Assembly: GCA_028554795.2 (NCBI GenBank)
Contig: CM068825.1
Location: 94,040,451-94,104,450 of the forward strand
DNA length: 64,000 nucleotides
Reading direction: 5' to 3'
Source of the DNA: Sinohyriopsis cumingii
Taxonomy: Eukaryota > Mollusca > Bivalvia > Unionida > Unionidae
A program made the translations under genes and the position numbers. This document shows positions 55,901 through 60,879 of this stretch, piece by piece. Position 1 is the first letter of the stretch. Each line of letters starts with the position of its first letter. The notes under the pieces were generated by a model, which was given only the letters and a program-made list of their open reading frames with translations, was not told the DNA's origin and searched no databases.

Positions 55901-57078
55901 TGATTTCATTTTATAGGATTAGCACAGCTTTCTCATTATACGATGAAGCCATGAGGTTACCAGTTCCAAAGAGAACAGAATTTCTAATCTATTCCCATGA
56001 TGTAAGTGATTTTCAAAGTCATTTTTTGTTAGGTTGTTCAAGTACATTTAGCAATGACTCACGAAAAAGTACTAATTCACAAAGAATACTTGGGCTTGGG
56101 GGTGGGGGTGGGGATAATCTGTGTATCTGATTTGTTGTTAGACTTTTATGAGGTCTCCATGAATAAACAGTACAAAAATTAATGTTTAAAAATTAATTTG
56201 CCATTCAAAGATTAATGTAAATTGACATGATGTAGATCATTCTTTGACATGTCTTACTGCCTATAATATAGCATCTTGTGTTGGTTTTGCAAGGTCAAGA
56301 AGTCATTATACTTTGTCATTTCTCAATCAAATATTTACCTGATCACATTAAGATAGGACTAATCTCATCTACCTCTGAATCCAGCCTTCCCTGAAAGACC
56401 AAAACCTCTTTCTACGTCATACAAATGGAAGCAGCTCCTGTAGGTTAATTCCCCTTTCTATTAACTGGGTTGCTACTGGTATAATGGGTGTAGCCAGGTT
56501 TCAGCATTTGCTTAATGCCCTAAACATGGATCTTACGATAAGACCTTTTTGTACAGACCTCAATAAACCTAAGTCTCAGTATAAAAAGATTATCCCAAGC
56601 ATTTAGATTTCTCTAAGCTCACTTTCTCAGCTAGACCAATCAAACTGAGTCCAATTATCAGATCGTTGAGGGTAAATGTTTGAACAGAGAAAAGGACAAA
56701 ATTGCAGTTTAAAGTATAAAGTATAATAACAATTCATTCAAAGGAATTTTATAGTCTGTTGAATTAACCACCTTAGTGATTTCACTTTAAAAACAAATAT
56801 ACCTTTCCTTGCAGCTGTACTATAAAGTATTAGCAATGGTCGAGGGAACTGAATTGAAATATCCTAGTCATCTGCACAAAAACTTTGCCCTGGTATGCGA
56901 GAAGTTACTCTCCCTGCAACACCATCTTGACCCAATAGATCTATTGCAGAAAAGTATCCACCATTTTGAAATCTACGCTGCATGGGAACCCAGTGACCCT
57001 GACCATGGGAGTATTGTGAAGATTATCAAAGCAATGAAGAAACAAATTGAAAATAATATAGGTGTGAAAACAGGCTAG
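827..57078 (+). CDS. TMEM260: TMEM260-like O-mannosyltransferase gene, 17 exons, 5' end missing
   Basis: Exons: 827-948, 2477-2508, 3992-4143, 7190-7364, 8930-9043, 9908-10087, 13054-13097, 18558-18641, 22838-22955, 35762-35835, 39806-39887, 44863-44993, 46207-46261, 48899-49230, 49949-50002, 55917-56001, 56815-57078. Joined they give about 698 codons with matching phases at every junction and a final TAG. The product aligns throughout with TMEM260: PGGDSGEL near the N terminus, then [74 protein letters not shown] and a soluble C-terminal half. From family knowledge it is a multipass ER membrane enzyme with a GT-C fold that O-mannosylates IPT domains of plexins and MET-type receptors; the acidic residue in GGDSGE lies in the expected first luminal loop. 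The first exon starts mid-codon (phase 2), so the start codon is upstream of 827 or outside the window. The identification is secure; function is inferred from the human protein. Confidence 0.93.
949..1514. other. Intronic, nothing recognised
   Basis: Start of the intron between exons a and b. Small open frames on both strands show no family signature or splice borders. Confidence 0.5.
1515..1840 (-). mobile_element. SINE family B copy 1
   Basis: tRNA-like head on the minus strand (A box TGGCCTAGGGG at about 1820-1830, B box-like sequence near 1775), a common body with the conserved GACACCAGGCCAACCAG block (read on +) and a (CA)n tail seen here as (GT)n at 1519-1533. It matches 34561-34913 along its whole length. 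Confidence 0.75.
1841..2476. other. Intronic, nothing recognised
   Basis: AT-rich intron sequence up to the acceptor of exon b. Confidence 0.5.
2477..2508 (+). CDS. TMEM260: TMEM260 exon b
   Basis: A 32-nt exon between ttacag and gtaagt. It completes GGDSG and encodes [10 protein letters not shown], the most conserved block of the family. Confidence 0.9.
2863..2936. repeat. 37-bp tandem duplication
   Basis: Two adjacent, practically identical 37-bp units starting ggtaaaaagattacatacct at 2863 and 2900. Confidence 0.9.
3296..3780. repeat. Pair of AT-rich repeats (GTTCAATTACA type)
   Basis: gttcaattacaacataattg at about 3304 recurs as gttcaattacagcataattg near 3634, each followed by stretches alternating taatt and caatt on both strands. 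It may be the ends of an old AT-rich DNA element; no coding sequence lies between. Confidence 0.45.
3992..4143 (+). CDS. TMEM260: TMEM260 exon c
   Basis: Acceptor ttttacag, donor gtgaga. It encodes [17 protein letters not shown] and a following hydrophobic helix ending in AAIL, and splits an Arg codon after two bases. Confidence 0.92.
4144..7189. other. Intron between exons c and d
   Basis: No coding family is recognised. An (AAT)n microsatellite lies at 6825-6854. A segment near 5675-5745 (gtggcctcataagaagggg) resembles the repeat type at 34.9-35.7 kb. Confidence 0.5.
7190..7364 (+). CDS. TMEM260: TMEM260 exon d
   Basis: Acceptor tattttcag. It encodes a membrane helix, [18 protein letters not shown], a second helix and [11 protein letters not shown]. 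The 3' border is chosen as aca|gtattt because it is phase 0 and joins to IGAFVCGL of the next exon; this donor is weak, so a few residues at the end are uncertain. Confidence 0.85.
7365..8929. other. Intron between exons d and e
   Basis: Contains degenerate, mutually similar pyrimidine-rich stretches at about 7590-7720, 7880-8060 and 8320-8520 (shared ttttccctacactttt-like and attagtatgacc motifs). Probably an old noncoding repeat; the small open frames there have no domain. Confidence 0.4.
8930..9043 (+). CDS. TMEM260: TMEM260 exon e
   Basis: Acceptor tatttgtag, donor gtaaac; 38 codons in phase 0. It encodes [18 protein letters not shown] and a hydrophobic helix. ALCNQHT matches the conserved SLCNQHT block of TMEM260. 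Confidence 0.92.
9177..9430 (-). mobile_element. SINE family A copy 1 (tRNA-Leu-like head)
   Basis: Minus-strand copy: head at 9430 (gggccccgaatggtggagtg), then degenerate B box, shared body (CCGGGTTCTTCCTCCACCAT) and an (ACA)n tail seen as (TGT)n at 9178. It lies in the intron after exon e. Confidence 0.8.
9908..10087 (+). CDS. TMEM260: TMEM260 exon f
   Basis: Acceptor ctttcag, donor gtaaac; 60 codons in phase 0. It encodes [17 protein letters not shown] then [18 protein letters not shown] and EYGTFDL, near-identical to the family signature. Confidence 0.95.
10130..11180. repeat. Degenerate tandem-like repeat, period about 130 bp
   Basis: The phrase gccatcttgaaaat and variants return near 10313, 10459, 10575, 10853 and 10911, each with a preceding gatctgac-like stretch and a following acttcttatgatgtc-like stretch. 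Noncoding. It fills the first part of the intron after exon f. Confidence 0.5.
11181..13053. other. Intronic, nothing recognised
   Basis: Rest of the intron before exon g. Overlapping open frames near 11533-11959 on both strands show no domain and no splice context. Confidence 0.45.
13054..13097 (+). CDS. TMEM260: TMEM260 exon g
   Basis: Short 44-nt exon, acceptor ttttttccag, donor gtaaaag. It encodes a Ser/Lys/Gly-rich loop ([14 protein letters not shown]) where human TMEM260 has a similar variable segment. It is supported by phase (0 in, 2 out) and position rather than by sequence conservation. Confidence 0.72.
13618..13770 (+). mobile_element. SINE family B, 3' fragment
   Basis: Matches the 3' half of the family (gggacatgatgctacatgta, then tagacatcactagaaattgg and gttacattaaaaatcc) and ends in (CA)n at 13748-13770. 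The tRNA-like head is missing. Confidence 0.75.
14974..16764 (-). mobile_element. pogo/Tigger-like element nested in the previous one, TA target site
   Basis: The left end CAGTAAAACCTGTTATGAG at 14974 and the right end complement (gacaggttttactg, ending 16764) form the terminal repeats, with TA on both sides (14972-14973, 16765-16766). Inside both ends are further ggtggtcgctcata-like subterminal motifs. Length 1791 bp. It encodes only the N-terminal DNA-binding part of a transposase, so it is a deletion derivative. Confidence 0.8.
15323..15712 (-). pseudogene. CENP-B/pogo-type DNA-binding protein, transposase N-terminal part only
   Basis: From the ATG at 15712 it reads [18 protein letters not shown], a basic start followed by a psq-type helix-turn-helix ([19 protein letters not shown]), then the beginning of a second, CENPB-type DNA-binding domain ([21 protein letters not shown]). 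Downstream of IQEKAII the similarity stops and the frame ends at 15323. The DDE catalytic core is absent, about 129 codons remaining of a family length near 450-500. It could bind its own terminal repeats but not catalyse transposition. Confidence 0.75.
18080..18557. other. Intronic, nothing recognised
   Basis: Includes a G-rich run at 18121-18141. No coding signature before exon h. Confidence 0.45.
18558..18641 (+). CDS. TMEM260: TMEM260 exon h
   Basis: Acceptor attgcag, donor gtaagt. The only open frame encodes YLLHYIEEY followed by a hydrophobic helix ending LYALFC. Phase 2 in and phase 2 out fit exon g and exon i exactly. Confidence 0.82.
19341..19372. repeat. (GA)n microsatellite
   Basis: gagagagagagagag followed by gaaagaaagaaaga. 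Confidence 0.85.
19504..20529 (-). pseudogene. pogo/Tigger transposase pseudogene with catalytic core deleted
   Basis: Reading leftwards: helix-turn-helix part in shifting frames ([20 protein letters not shown] near 20381), a Tc5/CENPB-type domain ([18 protein letters not shown], then [15 protein letters not shown]), and the first catalytic block ([15 protein letters not shown] near 19940). The text then jumps to [14 protein letters not shown], normally found about 100-150 residues later, and ends with the C-terminal block ([11 protein letters not shown] near 19660). The middle and last acidic residues of the DDE core are therefore missing. Several frameshifts confirm decay. Confidence 0.8.
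21291..22320. repeat. Degenerate periodic noncoding repeat, unit about 150-170 bp
   Basis: Variants of ggattgctttgaaacttgtt followed by atgatcatcatttgaagat return near 21283, 21396, 21568 and 21732. Frames are broken; it looks like an old noncoding repeat. Confidence 0.45.
22321..22837. other. Intronic, nothing recognised
   Basis: AT-rich sequence before exon i, with a triple taattagttggta-like duplication near 22459-22512. Confidence 0.4.
22838..22955 (+). CDS. TMEM260: TMEM260 exon i
   Basis: Acceptor atatcag, donor gtaagt. It encodes LHLGKKHC, a membrane helix and [19 protein letters not shown], matching the conserved FFAWRANLD block. It splices directly from exon h in frame. Confidence 0.92.
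23203..23637 (+). repeat. Left half of a tandem array (unit about 90-110 bp)
   Basis: The unit contains ggtaatggtaggattttaac, then cagatacaggtaatatt, ggatttacatgtacca and tgtctgttatttgtatc. Copies begin near 23203, 23283, 23449 and 23527. It continues at 33590-33840 in the same orientation, so the array was split by the Kolobok insertion. Confidence 0.75.
23308..23402 (-). repeat. 32-bp minisatellite, three units, opposite orientation to 33845-34342
   Basis: Units such as ctgatctgcaaaaattgcaa are the reverse complement of the units at 33.8-34.3 kb. Confidence 0.8.
26503..28759 (-). mobile_element. pogo/Tigger-like element nested in the Kolobok transposase intron
   Basis: Terminal repeats CCGTATTTACTGCATATGTT (26503) and, at the right end, the complement of CCGTATTTACCGCATATGTT (ending 28759), each with TA outside. 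2257 bp. It sits between exons 3 and 4 of the Kolobok transposase. A second similar end-like motif (accgtatttgttgggacacc) follows at 26529, so the left end is partly duplicated. Confidence 0.85.
26748..27092 (-). pseudogene. pogo/Tigger transposase fragment, DDE domain start
   Basis: Reads [16 protein letters not shown], then [15 protein letters not shown] with the first catalytic Asp, [18 protein letters not shown] and [14 protein letters not shown], the conserved second strand region. N-terminal DNA-binding domains and the later acidic residues are missing. The region to its right (27.1-28.3 kb) holds two diverged tandem copies of a segment with ggcttgctttgcaataaaat. Confidence 0.75.
31197..31286. 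repeat. (TA)n microsatellite, about 90 bp
   Basis: Uninterrupted ta dinucleotides between the 3' ends of the two convergent genes of the Kolobok element. Confidence 0.95.
31327..33362 (-). pseudogene. P2X7 C-terminal-domain-like protein gene, degenerate, antisense to the transposase
   Basis: Three segments read leftwards. (1) About 33362-33222: [12 protein letters not shown], then after a one-base shift an acidic run ([16 protein letters not shown]), the usual N terminus of these proteins. (2) 32235-32038: [41 protein letters not shown], the Cys-rich zinc-binding half. (3) 31489-31327, after acceptor ttctttctcag: [46 protein letters not shown] and a TAA. The fold matches the cytosolic ballast domain of P2X7 receptors, found alone in many invertebrate proteins of unknown role. 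Stops interrupt segment 2 (after PLED, and at the Cys position after AFHA) and the phase between segments 2 and 3 no longer fits, so it is dead. No P2X channel part is present. Confidence 0.8.
33590..33840 (+). repeat. Right half of the tandem array split by the Kolobok element
   Basis: About three units with accagatactggttat, gatgtgtcttggctgtctgt and ggtaatggtaggatttt. Same orientation as 23203-23637. Confidence 0.75.
33845..34342 (+). repeat. 32-bp minisatellite, about 15 units
   Basis: Unit gatgtgtctagattgctatt then tttgcatatcag, with point variation between copies. It borders the tandem array; three inverted units lie at 23308-23402. Confidence 0.9.
34343..34560. other. Intronic, nothing recognised
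   Basis: Short unremarkable stretch between minisatellite and SINE. Confidence 0.4.
34561..34913 (+). mobile_element. SINE family B copy 2, full length
   Basis: tRNA-like head with A box TGGCTTAGTGG (34571) and B box GGTTCGAACCC (34615), body with tcataccagagacttacaat and ggcctggtgtcaggataatg, ending in a long (CA)n tail 34868-34913. Best preserved copy of this family in the window. Confidence 0.88.
34914..35467. other. Intronic repeat debris
   Basis: Contains gtggccttataaaagg- and ctcttgagaggaaatc-like stretches related to the tandem repeat that follows. No coding signature. Confidence 0.4.
35468..35703. repeat. Tandem repeat, about three units of 65-100 bp
   Basis: Units contain gcttctcagaagagaaacct, attgttacactgttttaatg and ttgggtaagtaggcctta. 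Ends about 60 bases before exon j. Confidence 0.85.
35762..35835 (+). CDS. TMEM260: TMEM260 exon j
   Basis: Acceptor ttaatag, donor gtaagg. It encodes [20 protein letters not shown], matching [10 protein letters not shown] of the family. It lies 12.8 kb after exon i because of the Kolobok element in the intron. Confidence 0.93.
36252..36570 (-). mobile_element. SINE family B copy 3 with target duplication
   Basis: Minus-strand copy with (CA)n tail seen as (GT)n at 36252-36268 and head near 36570. Direct repeat GTGTATGCT flanks it (36243-36251 and 36571-36579). Confidence 0.85.
36787..36918 (+). mobile_element. SINE family B, 3' fragment
   Basis: catgatgccccagtgttaga through cgttaaaaatcctaatca and a (CA)n tail at 36898-36918. 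The head is missing. Confidence 0.8.
36919..38532. other. Intronic, includes an old noncoding repeat
   Basis: 37380-37760 begins gcttaagtgagcttttggta, ctgtcatctgtcatcaggca, similar in style to 10.13 kb (tgtttgtcgtctgtcatcaa). The open frame 37461-37733 lies in this repeat and has no domain. Otherwise nothing. Confidence 0.4.
38533..38597 (+). mobile_element. 3' tail of a LINE/SINE
   Basis: ttgtaaagtgcttagagctt, aggcgctatacaaag and a short (ATT)n tail are the common 3' end of L2/CR1-like LINEs and dependent SINEs. Only this tail is present. Confidence 0.6.
38598..39805. other. Intronic, nothing recognised
   Basis: AT-rich sequence before exon k. Confidence 0.4.
39806..39887 (+). CDS. TMEM260: TMEM260 exon k
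   Basis: Acceptor ttgcacag, donor gtaagt. It encodes [17 protein letters not shown] and the last predicted membrane helix ([10 protein letters not shown]). This is the variable region between VERFWMQ and the NYSVCDQR-like block. Confidence 0.82.
40226..40479 (+). mobile_element. SINE family A copy 2, perfect 11-bp target duplication
   Basis: tRNA-Leu-like head with A box TGGCCGAGTGG (40237) and B box GGTTCGAGTCT (40298), body with TTCTTCCTCCACCATTAATA and AAAATGGCGTTAAACCCC, tail (CAC)n in place of (CAA)n. TCCATGATTCA flanks it at 40214-40224 and 40480-40490. Confidence 0.92.
41944..42200 (+). mobile_element. SINE family A copy 3, perfect 12-bp target duplication
   Basis: Full copy with head GGCCCCGAGTGGCCAAGTGG, (CAA)n tail 42180-42200, and GCTTCTAGTAAA at 41932-41943 and 42201-42212. 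It has inserted into the DIRS-like element. Confidence 0.92.
43204..43392 (+). mobile_element. SINE family A, old degenerate copy
   Basis: ggtagcagtggtataaggca head, gggttcaagtctcacatttg B-box region and tgctaaaaaatggcaaaaac 3' body remain recognisable; also inside the DIRS-like element. Confidence 0.65.
44863..44993 (+). CDS. TMEM260: TMEM260 exon l
   Basis: Acceptor tccaattccag, donor gtaaaa. It encodes [18 protein letters not shown] and [16 protein letters not shown], the start of the soluble luminal half. Confidence 0.93.
44994..46206. other. Intronic, nothing recognised
   Basis: Intron between exons l and m; no coding or repeat signature seen. Confidence 0.4.
46207..46261 (+). CDS. TMEM260: TMEM260 exon m
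   Basis: Acceptor gttacag, donor gtatgc. It encodes [18 protein letters not shown], matching the family block before MMTYEW. Confidence 0.92.
46701..46951 (-). mobile_element. SINE family A copy 4, perfect 12-bp target duplication
   Basis: Minus-strand copy: head at 46951 (GGGGCCCCGAGTGGCCGAGT complement), (CAA)n tail seen as (TGT)n from 46701. TATGAATTTAGT flanks it at 46689-46700 and 46952-46963. Confidence 0.92.
46964..48898. other. Intronic, one (GA)n microsatellite
   Basis: (GA)n at 47436-47459. A gcttgcccagggcaaac stretch near 47105 and a gagcctgcctgaacc stretch near 48220 are not assigned. Confidence 0.4.
48899..49230 (+). CDS. TMEM260: TMEM260 exon n (largest exon)
   Basis: Acceptor ttgtgcag, donor gtaggt; 110 codons plus two bases. 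It begins [11 protein letters not shown], continues [40 protein letters not shown] and ends NWTYPYDG. It is the best-conserved part of the luminal domain. Confidence 0.95.
49355..49686. repeat. Minisatellite, about six units of 50-56 bp
   Basis: Unit gagtaaatataactgtactg, gtgaattttcttttgatgg, atgagtgaaaa. It lies 125 bases after exon n, in its donor-side intron. Confidence 0.9.
49949..50002 (+). CDS. TMEM260: TMEM260 exon o, followed by a GC donor
   Basis: Acceptor aaaatcag. It encodes [17 protein letters not shown] plus a split Arg. The donor is AAG|GCAAGT, the standard GC-AG type; no GT site nearby keeps the frame. Confidence 0.9.
50245..54222 (+). mobile_element. DIRS-like tyrosine-recombinase retroelement, second copy
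   Basis: Broken + frames give [20 protein letters not shown] (51603) gag-like text; [20 protein letters not shown] then [18 protein letters not shown] (RT, 52118-52260); [16 protein letters not shown] and [13 protein letters not shown] (RNase H, 52764-52900); [20 protein letters not shown] and [17 protein letters not shown] (53080-53220); [13 protein letters not shown] in the recombinase part (53680-53715). Inverted terminal-like segments ctcttgcccttt...ccaagtgtcg (50246) and gtcgacacctagcgg...gggcaagag (54170-54213) delimit it. Many stops; inactive. Confidence 0.65.
52497..52568. repeat. 36-bp in-frame tandem duplication inside the DIRS-like element
   Basis: gtccatgtaatcagaatcat starts at 52497 and again at 52533; units differ by one base at the end. 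Confidence 0.92.
54334..54902. repeat. Minisatellite, about 20 units of 26-28 bp
   Basis: Unit taaactttgacaatagttac plus tccatcaa or ttcttcag. Variants attgtaagc (26 bp) recur at regular intervals, suggesting a higher-order repeat of about four units. Confidence 0.93.
54903..55916. other. Intronic, nothing recognised
   Basis: AT-rich sequence before exon p. Confidence 0.4.
55917..56001 (+). CDS. TMEM260: TMEM260 exon p
   Basis: Acceptor ttttatag, donor gtaagt. It encodes [18 protein letters not shown] and FLIYSHD; weakly conserved, but phase and position fit. Confidence 0.82.
56002..56814. other. Last intron, nothing recognised
   Basis: Includes a short G-rich run at 56096-56113. No coding signature. 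Confidence 0.4.
56815..57078 (+). CDS. TMEM260: TMEM260 terminal exon with stop
   Basis: Acceptor ttccttgcag. It has 87 codons and a TAG at 57076-57078. It encodes [27 protein letters not shown], the [14 protein letters not shown] helix and a Lys-rich C terminus, matching the TPR-like tail of TMEM260. Confidence 0.93.
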   Translation: MYYKVLAMVEGTELKYPSHLHKNFALVCEKLLSLQHHLDPIDLLQKSIHHFEIYAAWEPSDPDHGSIVKIIKAMKKQIENNIGVKTG

Positions 57079-57440
57079 CGTGAATAGAAAAAAGAATTTC
57101 TTTTTTTCTGCTAGAAAATGGACAGATATATTTCGCTTCCTAGCAGTGTTGACAGCTGCAGCAACAATACCATACATTAAACATATGAGAGAGAAGTGTA
57201 TGTTTCACAGCAAAAAAAAAGTATTTAATATTCATTATAAATTATCTCTGTCAATCAGTTACAAGTTATCTTTATGTGTACGCTTTATGTGTGTATTGAA
57301 ATTGTTTGAAATTGTATACTTTTCAAATAATTTGTCACATTTTATGTCCAGATATCTGAATCAGAAATTCACAGATGAAGAAGATATTTGCTTATGTAAA
57401 TAAAAATTTATTATTCAAATTCTTGGTTCCAAAATAAATA
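57079..57440 (+). other. TMEM260 3' UTR and polyadenylation signals
   Basis: AATAAA hexamers lie at 57399-57404 and 57433-57438, the first about 320 bases after the stop codon. Which one is used cannot be seen. Confidence 0.55.
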
Positions 57441-59074
57441 ACCAACAAAATTTTGTACGTCATAAATTTATTCATGAAATTTCCTTTTAACTTTTTTTTT
57501 GTGCCTATAACATCACTCATTTTTATGGAATTTGTACATTGTGGATCTCTCTCCTGTGATCTTTTTTCCATAGGCTCAATCCAGAAAGTCCAAAATTCTG
57601 AATGTCAATTCAGTTTATATAAAAAATCTGTCACATGTAAGTATTTTGGTCAACAAAGCACATACAAGCATGCCAATTGTTCAGTCAGTCAAACTGATCT
57701 TGCTATGTGAACCTATGTGACTGGAGCACACACATGATATCATGATACCAATCACATAAATTCATATATATGAGATATATGTAATAATAAACGTACTCAG
57801 ATATATGATTGTAAACTTTGACTGTTCAAGTAATTTTATTCGACAACCTTGTATTGCTGCACAGAATATGCAAGTCAGTAATGAACATTTTGATGCACAA
57901 GGGAGCATTTTAAAAGCACACTACAAAGATGTTGTGATGGATATAATGACCAGGTCATACACGAAGTAGCAGCATATCAAAATGTTAATTTAGTCTTGCT
58001 CTCATCATAGGTTCTCAATAACAAGTATATTTCTTGTTACTCAGTGGTTTTACATGCAATTGTATTGATAACTTTTGTACTTGACTTGCATAGTCAGTGG
58101 ATGGAGGTGTCTGTTTAGGACAGTGTATGTACCCAAAATAAAAAATGAATCCCAAAATCAGCTGCAGCTTCACTCATGAGGTTTTTTGTTCAACAAGGGG
58201 TCTAATGTCATGAGTACTTTATAACAACATACGCATTGCGTCACTTTACTGATTCACTAATCATTGTCATATTATATTTTTGTTACCAAGATAGACTTAC
58301 AAAATGCATAATAAATACTAGGAATAACTTTGTCTCATTAATTTTGTATATCCTCTACAATCTTTTTTTAATTCAGAAATGAAAGAAATGTCAAGTAGAA
58401 TTTTTTTTGTCAGACTTCACAACATGTGTGTGGTGCATCTTTCAGCTTTGTTCTTTAAAAAATTGTTTCATCTTTTTCAATTCTACTCATAATGACACGT
58501 ATTTATCTACATATAATCTCCATAGAAAACATTAAAGGATACCTAATTTATAACTTTTCAAGGTAAATAAAAAGCCACACCAAAATCATTCCTTTTTTCA
58601 ATGTTTTTCATTGTACACATTTTTATGTGCAAATGTATAAGCAATTATGCATTTATATCTTGTTTAATCTTCCATCCATATGAAAATTGTTTGTGTAGTT
58701 AATGTCATCTCTTTGATTTGGTGTCTGTTCTACATTGTCTAGATTATAATTCAAATTTGAGAGTACAAAAATGATAGCTGAAAAGATGAACCTAGTTCCA
58801 CTTATGGACTAGAATCAAAATGTGAGGGTACACAAATAAATTCTTTTCCTCCAACTGACAATGAACTGTTTTTAGATTGGTTACATTTTTAATATAACCC
58901 TGCATTAGCTAAGTGGAGTACAGCACATCAGTTGGATCTAGTTTACACATAATATTTTCTTTTTTATAGTTTAAGGTAAATCATTGATTTATTAGTTCTT
59001 AATAAATTTTAAGATTCTAATGTATGTACCAGTATGGCTTCTTTAAAATGATAATTACAATCCTGCTACCTGAA
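57441..59074. other. Region between two convergent genes, nothing coding recognised
   Basis: AT-rich. Near 58988 the minus strand has AATAAA, a plausible polyadenylation signal for the minus-strand exon that follows. Confidence 0.45.
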
Positions 59075-59311
59075 TCACAGTCTGGATAGCAATGTATCAT
59101 ATTCAGTTTTTCTGTCATCATAACAAGAAGTATAATTACTGTCATCTTGGTCACATATCACCATCATGCAGTTCTGGAAATTGTCTGCTTGGAATGATAC
59201 AGGGTTGTCTGTTGATTCATCCATATTATAAGCTTGTTGTAATTCTGCAAGTGGTATGTTGTGCACTTCTTTAACTGTCCCATCCTCTGCAGGGAAATGT
59301 CCTTGTGAATT
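59075..59311 (-). CDS. Terminal exon of an unidentified minus-strand gene
   Basis: Acceptor ttccaatag on the minus strand immediately before 59311; 78 codons open in phase 0 and a TGA at the left end. The reading starts NSQGHFPAEDGTVKEVHNIP, has an ELQQAYNMDEST stretch and ends acidic and Tyr-rich (YDDRKTEYDTLLSRL). It looks like a hydrophilic C-terminal tail. No family is recognised. AATAAA follows about 80 bases downstream. Upstream exons were not found in the window, so the gene probably extends beyond 64000. It would be convergent to TMEM260. Confidence 0.55.
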   Translation of the reverse strand, partial: NSQGHFPAEDGTVKEVHNIPLAELQQAYNMDESTDNPVSFQADNFQNCMMVICDQDDSNYTSCYDDRKTEYDTLLSRL

Positions 59312-60092
59312 CTATTGGAAGAAAATAATAGTTAACTTAAATGATGAAAAGCAAATAAATAACTAAATTTTATCTGCTTGTCATAGGATGGAGCATGCTA
59401 TATTGTGATTTTCTCTCTCTGTCCATCTATTACCAATTTCTTGTCTGCACAATAACTCAAGTTCTCCACCTTCTACAATTACTGAATTTTGTAGATGGCT
59501 TGCTCATTTGGTATGGAAGAAACCTATCAATTTGGAGGTCAAAAGGTCATGGTCACATTCTAAGACCATAGTTTGTAAATATCTAGCATTTGGGGTAAGG
59601 AAAAAGCCTATCAATATTCAGGTTAAAAGACAAAGGTTAACGTCAAAAAATGGTTTCTTCATAAAATTTTCAGTTCTGAACAATGTTGTTTAGCCAAAAT
59701 CTGTGGATGACTTACACTTGGGGTAAGAAACAAGACTTGTTCTAGGGGTAAAATGGTTAGGTCATGTGGAAGGATAAAAAGAAGAGTGGCTTTTGTATAA
59801 TAACTTTAGTTCTGGACTTTGTTCCATGAACAAAGTTTGTGAATGGCTTGCACATAGGGTAAGAAAGAGGTTTATGCATTATGTGGTCAAAAGCTCAAAG
59901 ATCAAGGTTACTATAGTTCCATGGACTTTGTAAGATACACATTATACATTACTTTTGTTGTAGAATATGTTCCTTGACTAAACTGAATGGCTTGTACCTG
60001 CAGTAATAAAGAATCAAATAGACTCTGAGGTCTAAATGTCAGAGGTCATGGACTTGGTAAACCTAATTAGAAAATAATGTTTTCTGCAAAGC

Positions 60093-60096
<4 letters not shown>
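59312..60096. repeat. Degenerate noncoding repeat, unit about 130-190 bp
   Basis: Variants of gatggcttgctcatttggta, agaaacctatcaatttgg and ggtcaaaaggtcatggtca return near 59495, 59580, 59705 and 59840. Open frames there are not conserved between units. Confidence 0.45.

Positions 60097-60155
<59 letters not shown>
60097..60155. repeat. (TA)n microsatellite, about 58 bp
   Basis: Uninterrupted ta dinucleotides. Confidence 0.95.
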
Positions 60156-60159
<4 letters not shown>

Positions 60160-60879
60160 CATACCTTAATAACAGGTTCAGGTCATTGAGAGAACTTGGT
60201 CAATAAGATTTAGTCAGGGATGCCCCTTCTCAAGCCTACATAGAGGAATATCAAACCTGCATGGTTGTATAATGTGCCATTTCGAGTGCAACAGCATGCC
60301 AGTATCAGTATACTGATGTCTGCTGTTGGGCAATACATACTGAAATGCAGTTTTCTGTACCATGCTTTTATCATGGTCTTGCTTTCATCCAACAAATCTC
60401 TGTATAGCAAACAGTTTTTCCACTTTAACTGAACAAACATATTTTCTTTTTTTCCCAAGATGTACACTTAGCACAGGATTTGAAGAGAATGTAAAACAAG
60501 ATGCACAGTACCATTACTAAGGCAAAGTTTAATTCTGGGGTGGCAAGTAAAGACCTGGGGATATTTTTTCCAGTAATAAACTTCACTTTGACTCAGATAT
60601 TTATATCCTGTTCGTAATGACACTACATGAACAGTACACAAGAGTCCATATTTGTAAATACACCAGTCCCTCAACAATAAACAGGGTTCCCACGCTACTG
60701 GGAAATGTGGAAAAAGTCTCGAGAAATGATAATTTGATTCCTGATCATGAAAAGTTCTTGAATTTTGCAAATATTGATGAAAACCTCAGGAATTTTCCAC
60801 CACCACTTGACACCCAAAACAATCACTTAATTGAGTCGTAACTAAACTGATCGTGAGTTAAATTTATCGAGTTCTAACC
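60156..60879. other. Intergenic; contains a GGGTTCCCACGC-type repeat
   Basis: At 60682-60800 agggttcccacgctactggg, gaaatgtggaaaaagtct and gatcatgaaaagttcttga resemble a short repeat widespread in animal genomes (freshly read as TCATGGAAAGTCATGGAATTT-like text). The rest is unassigned. Confidence 0.4.
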
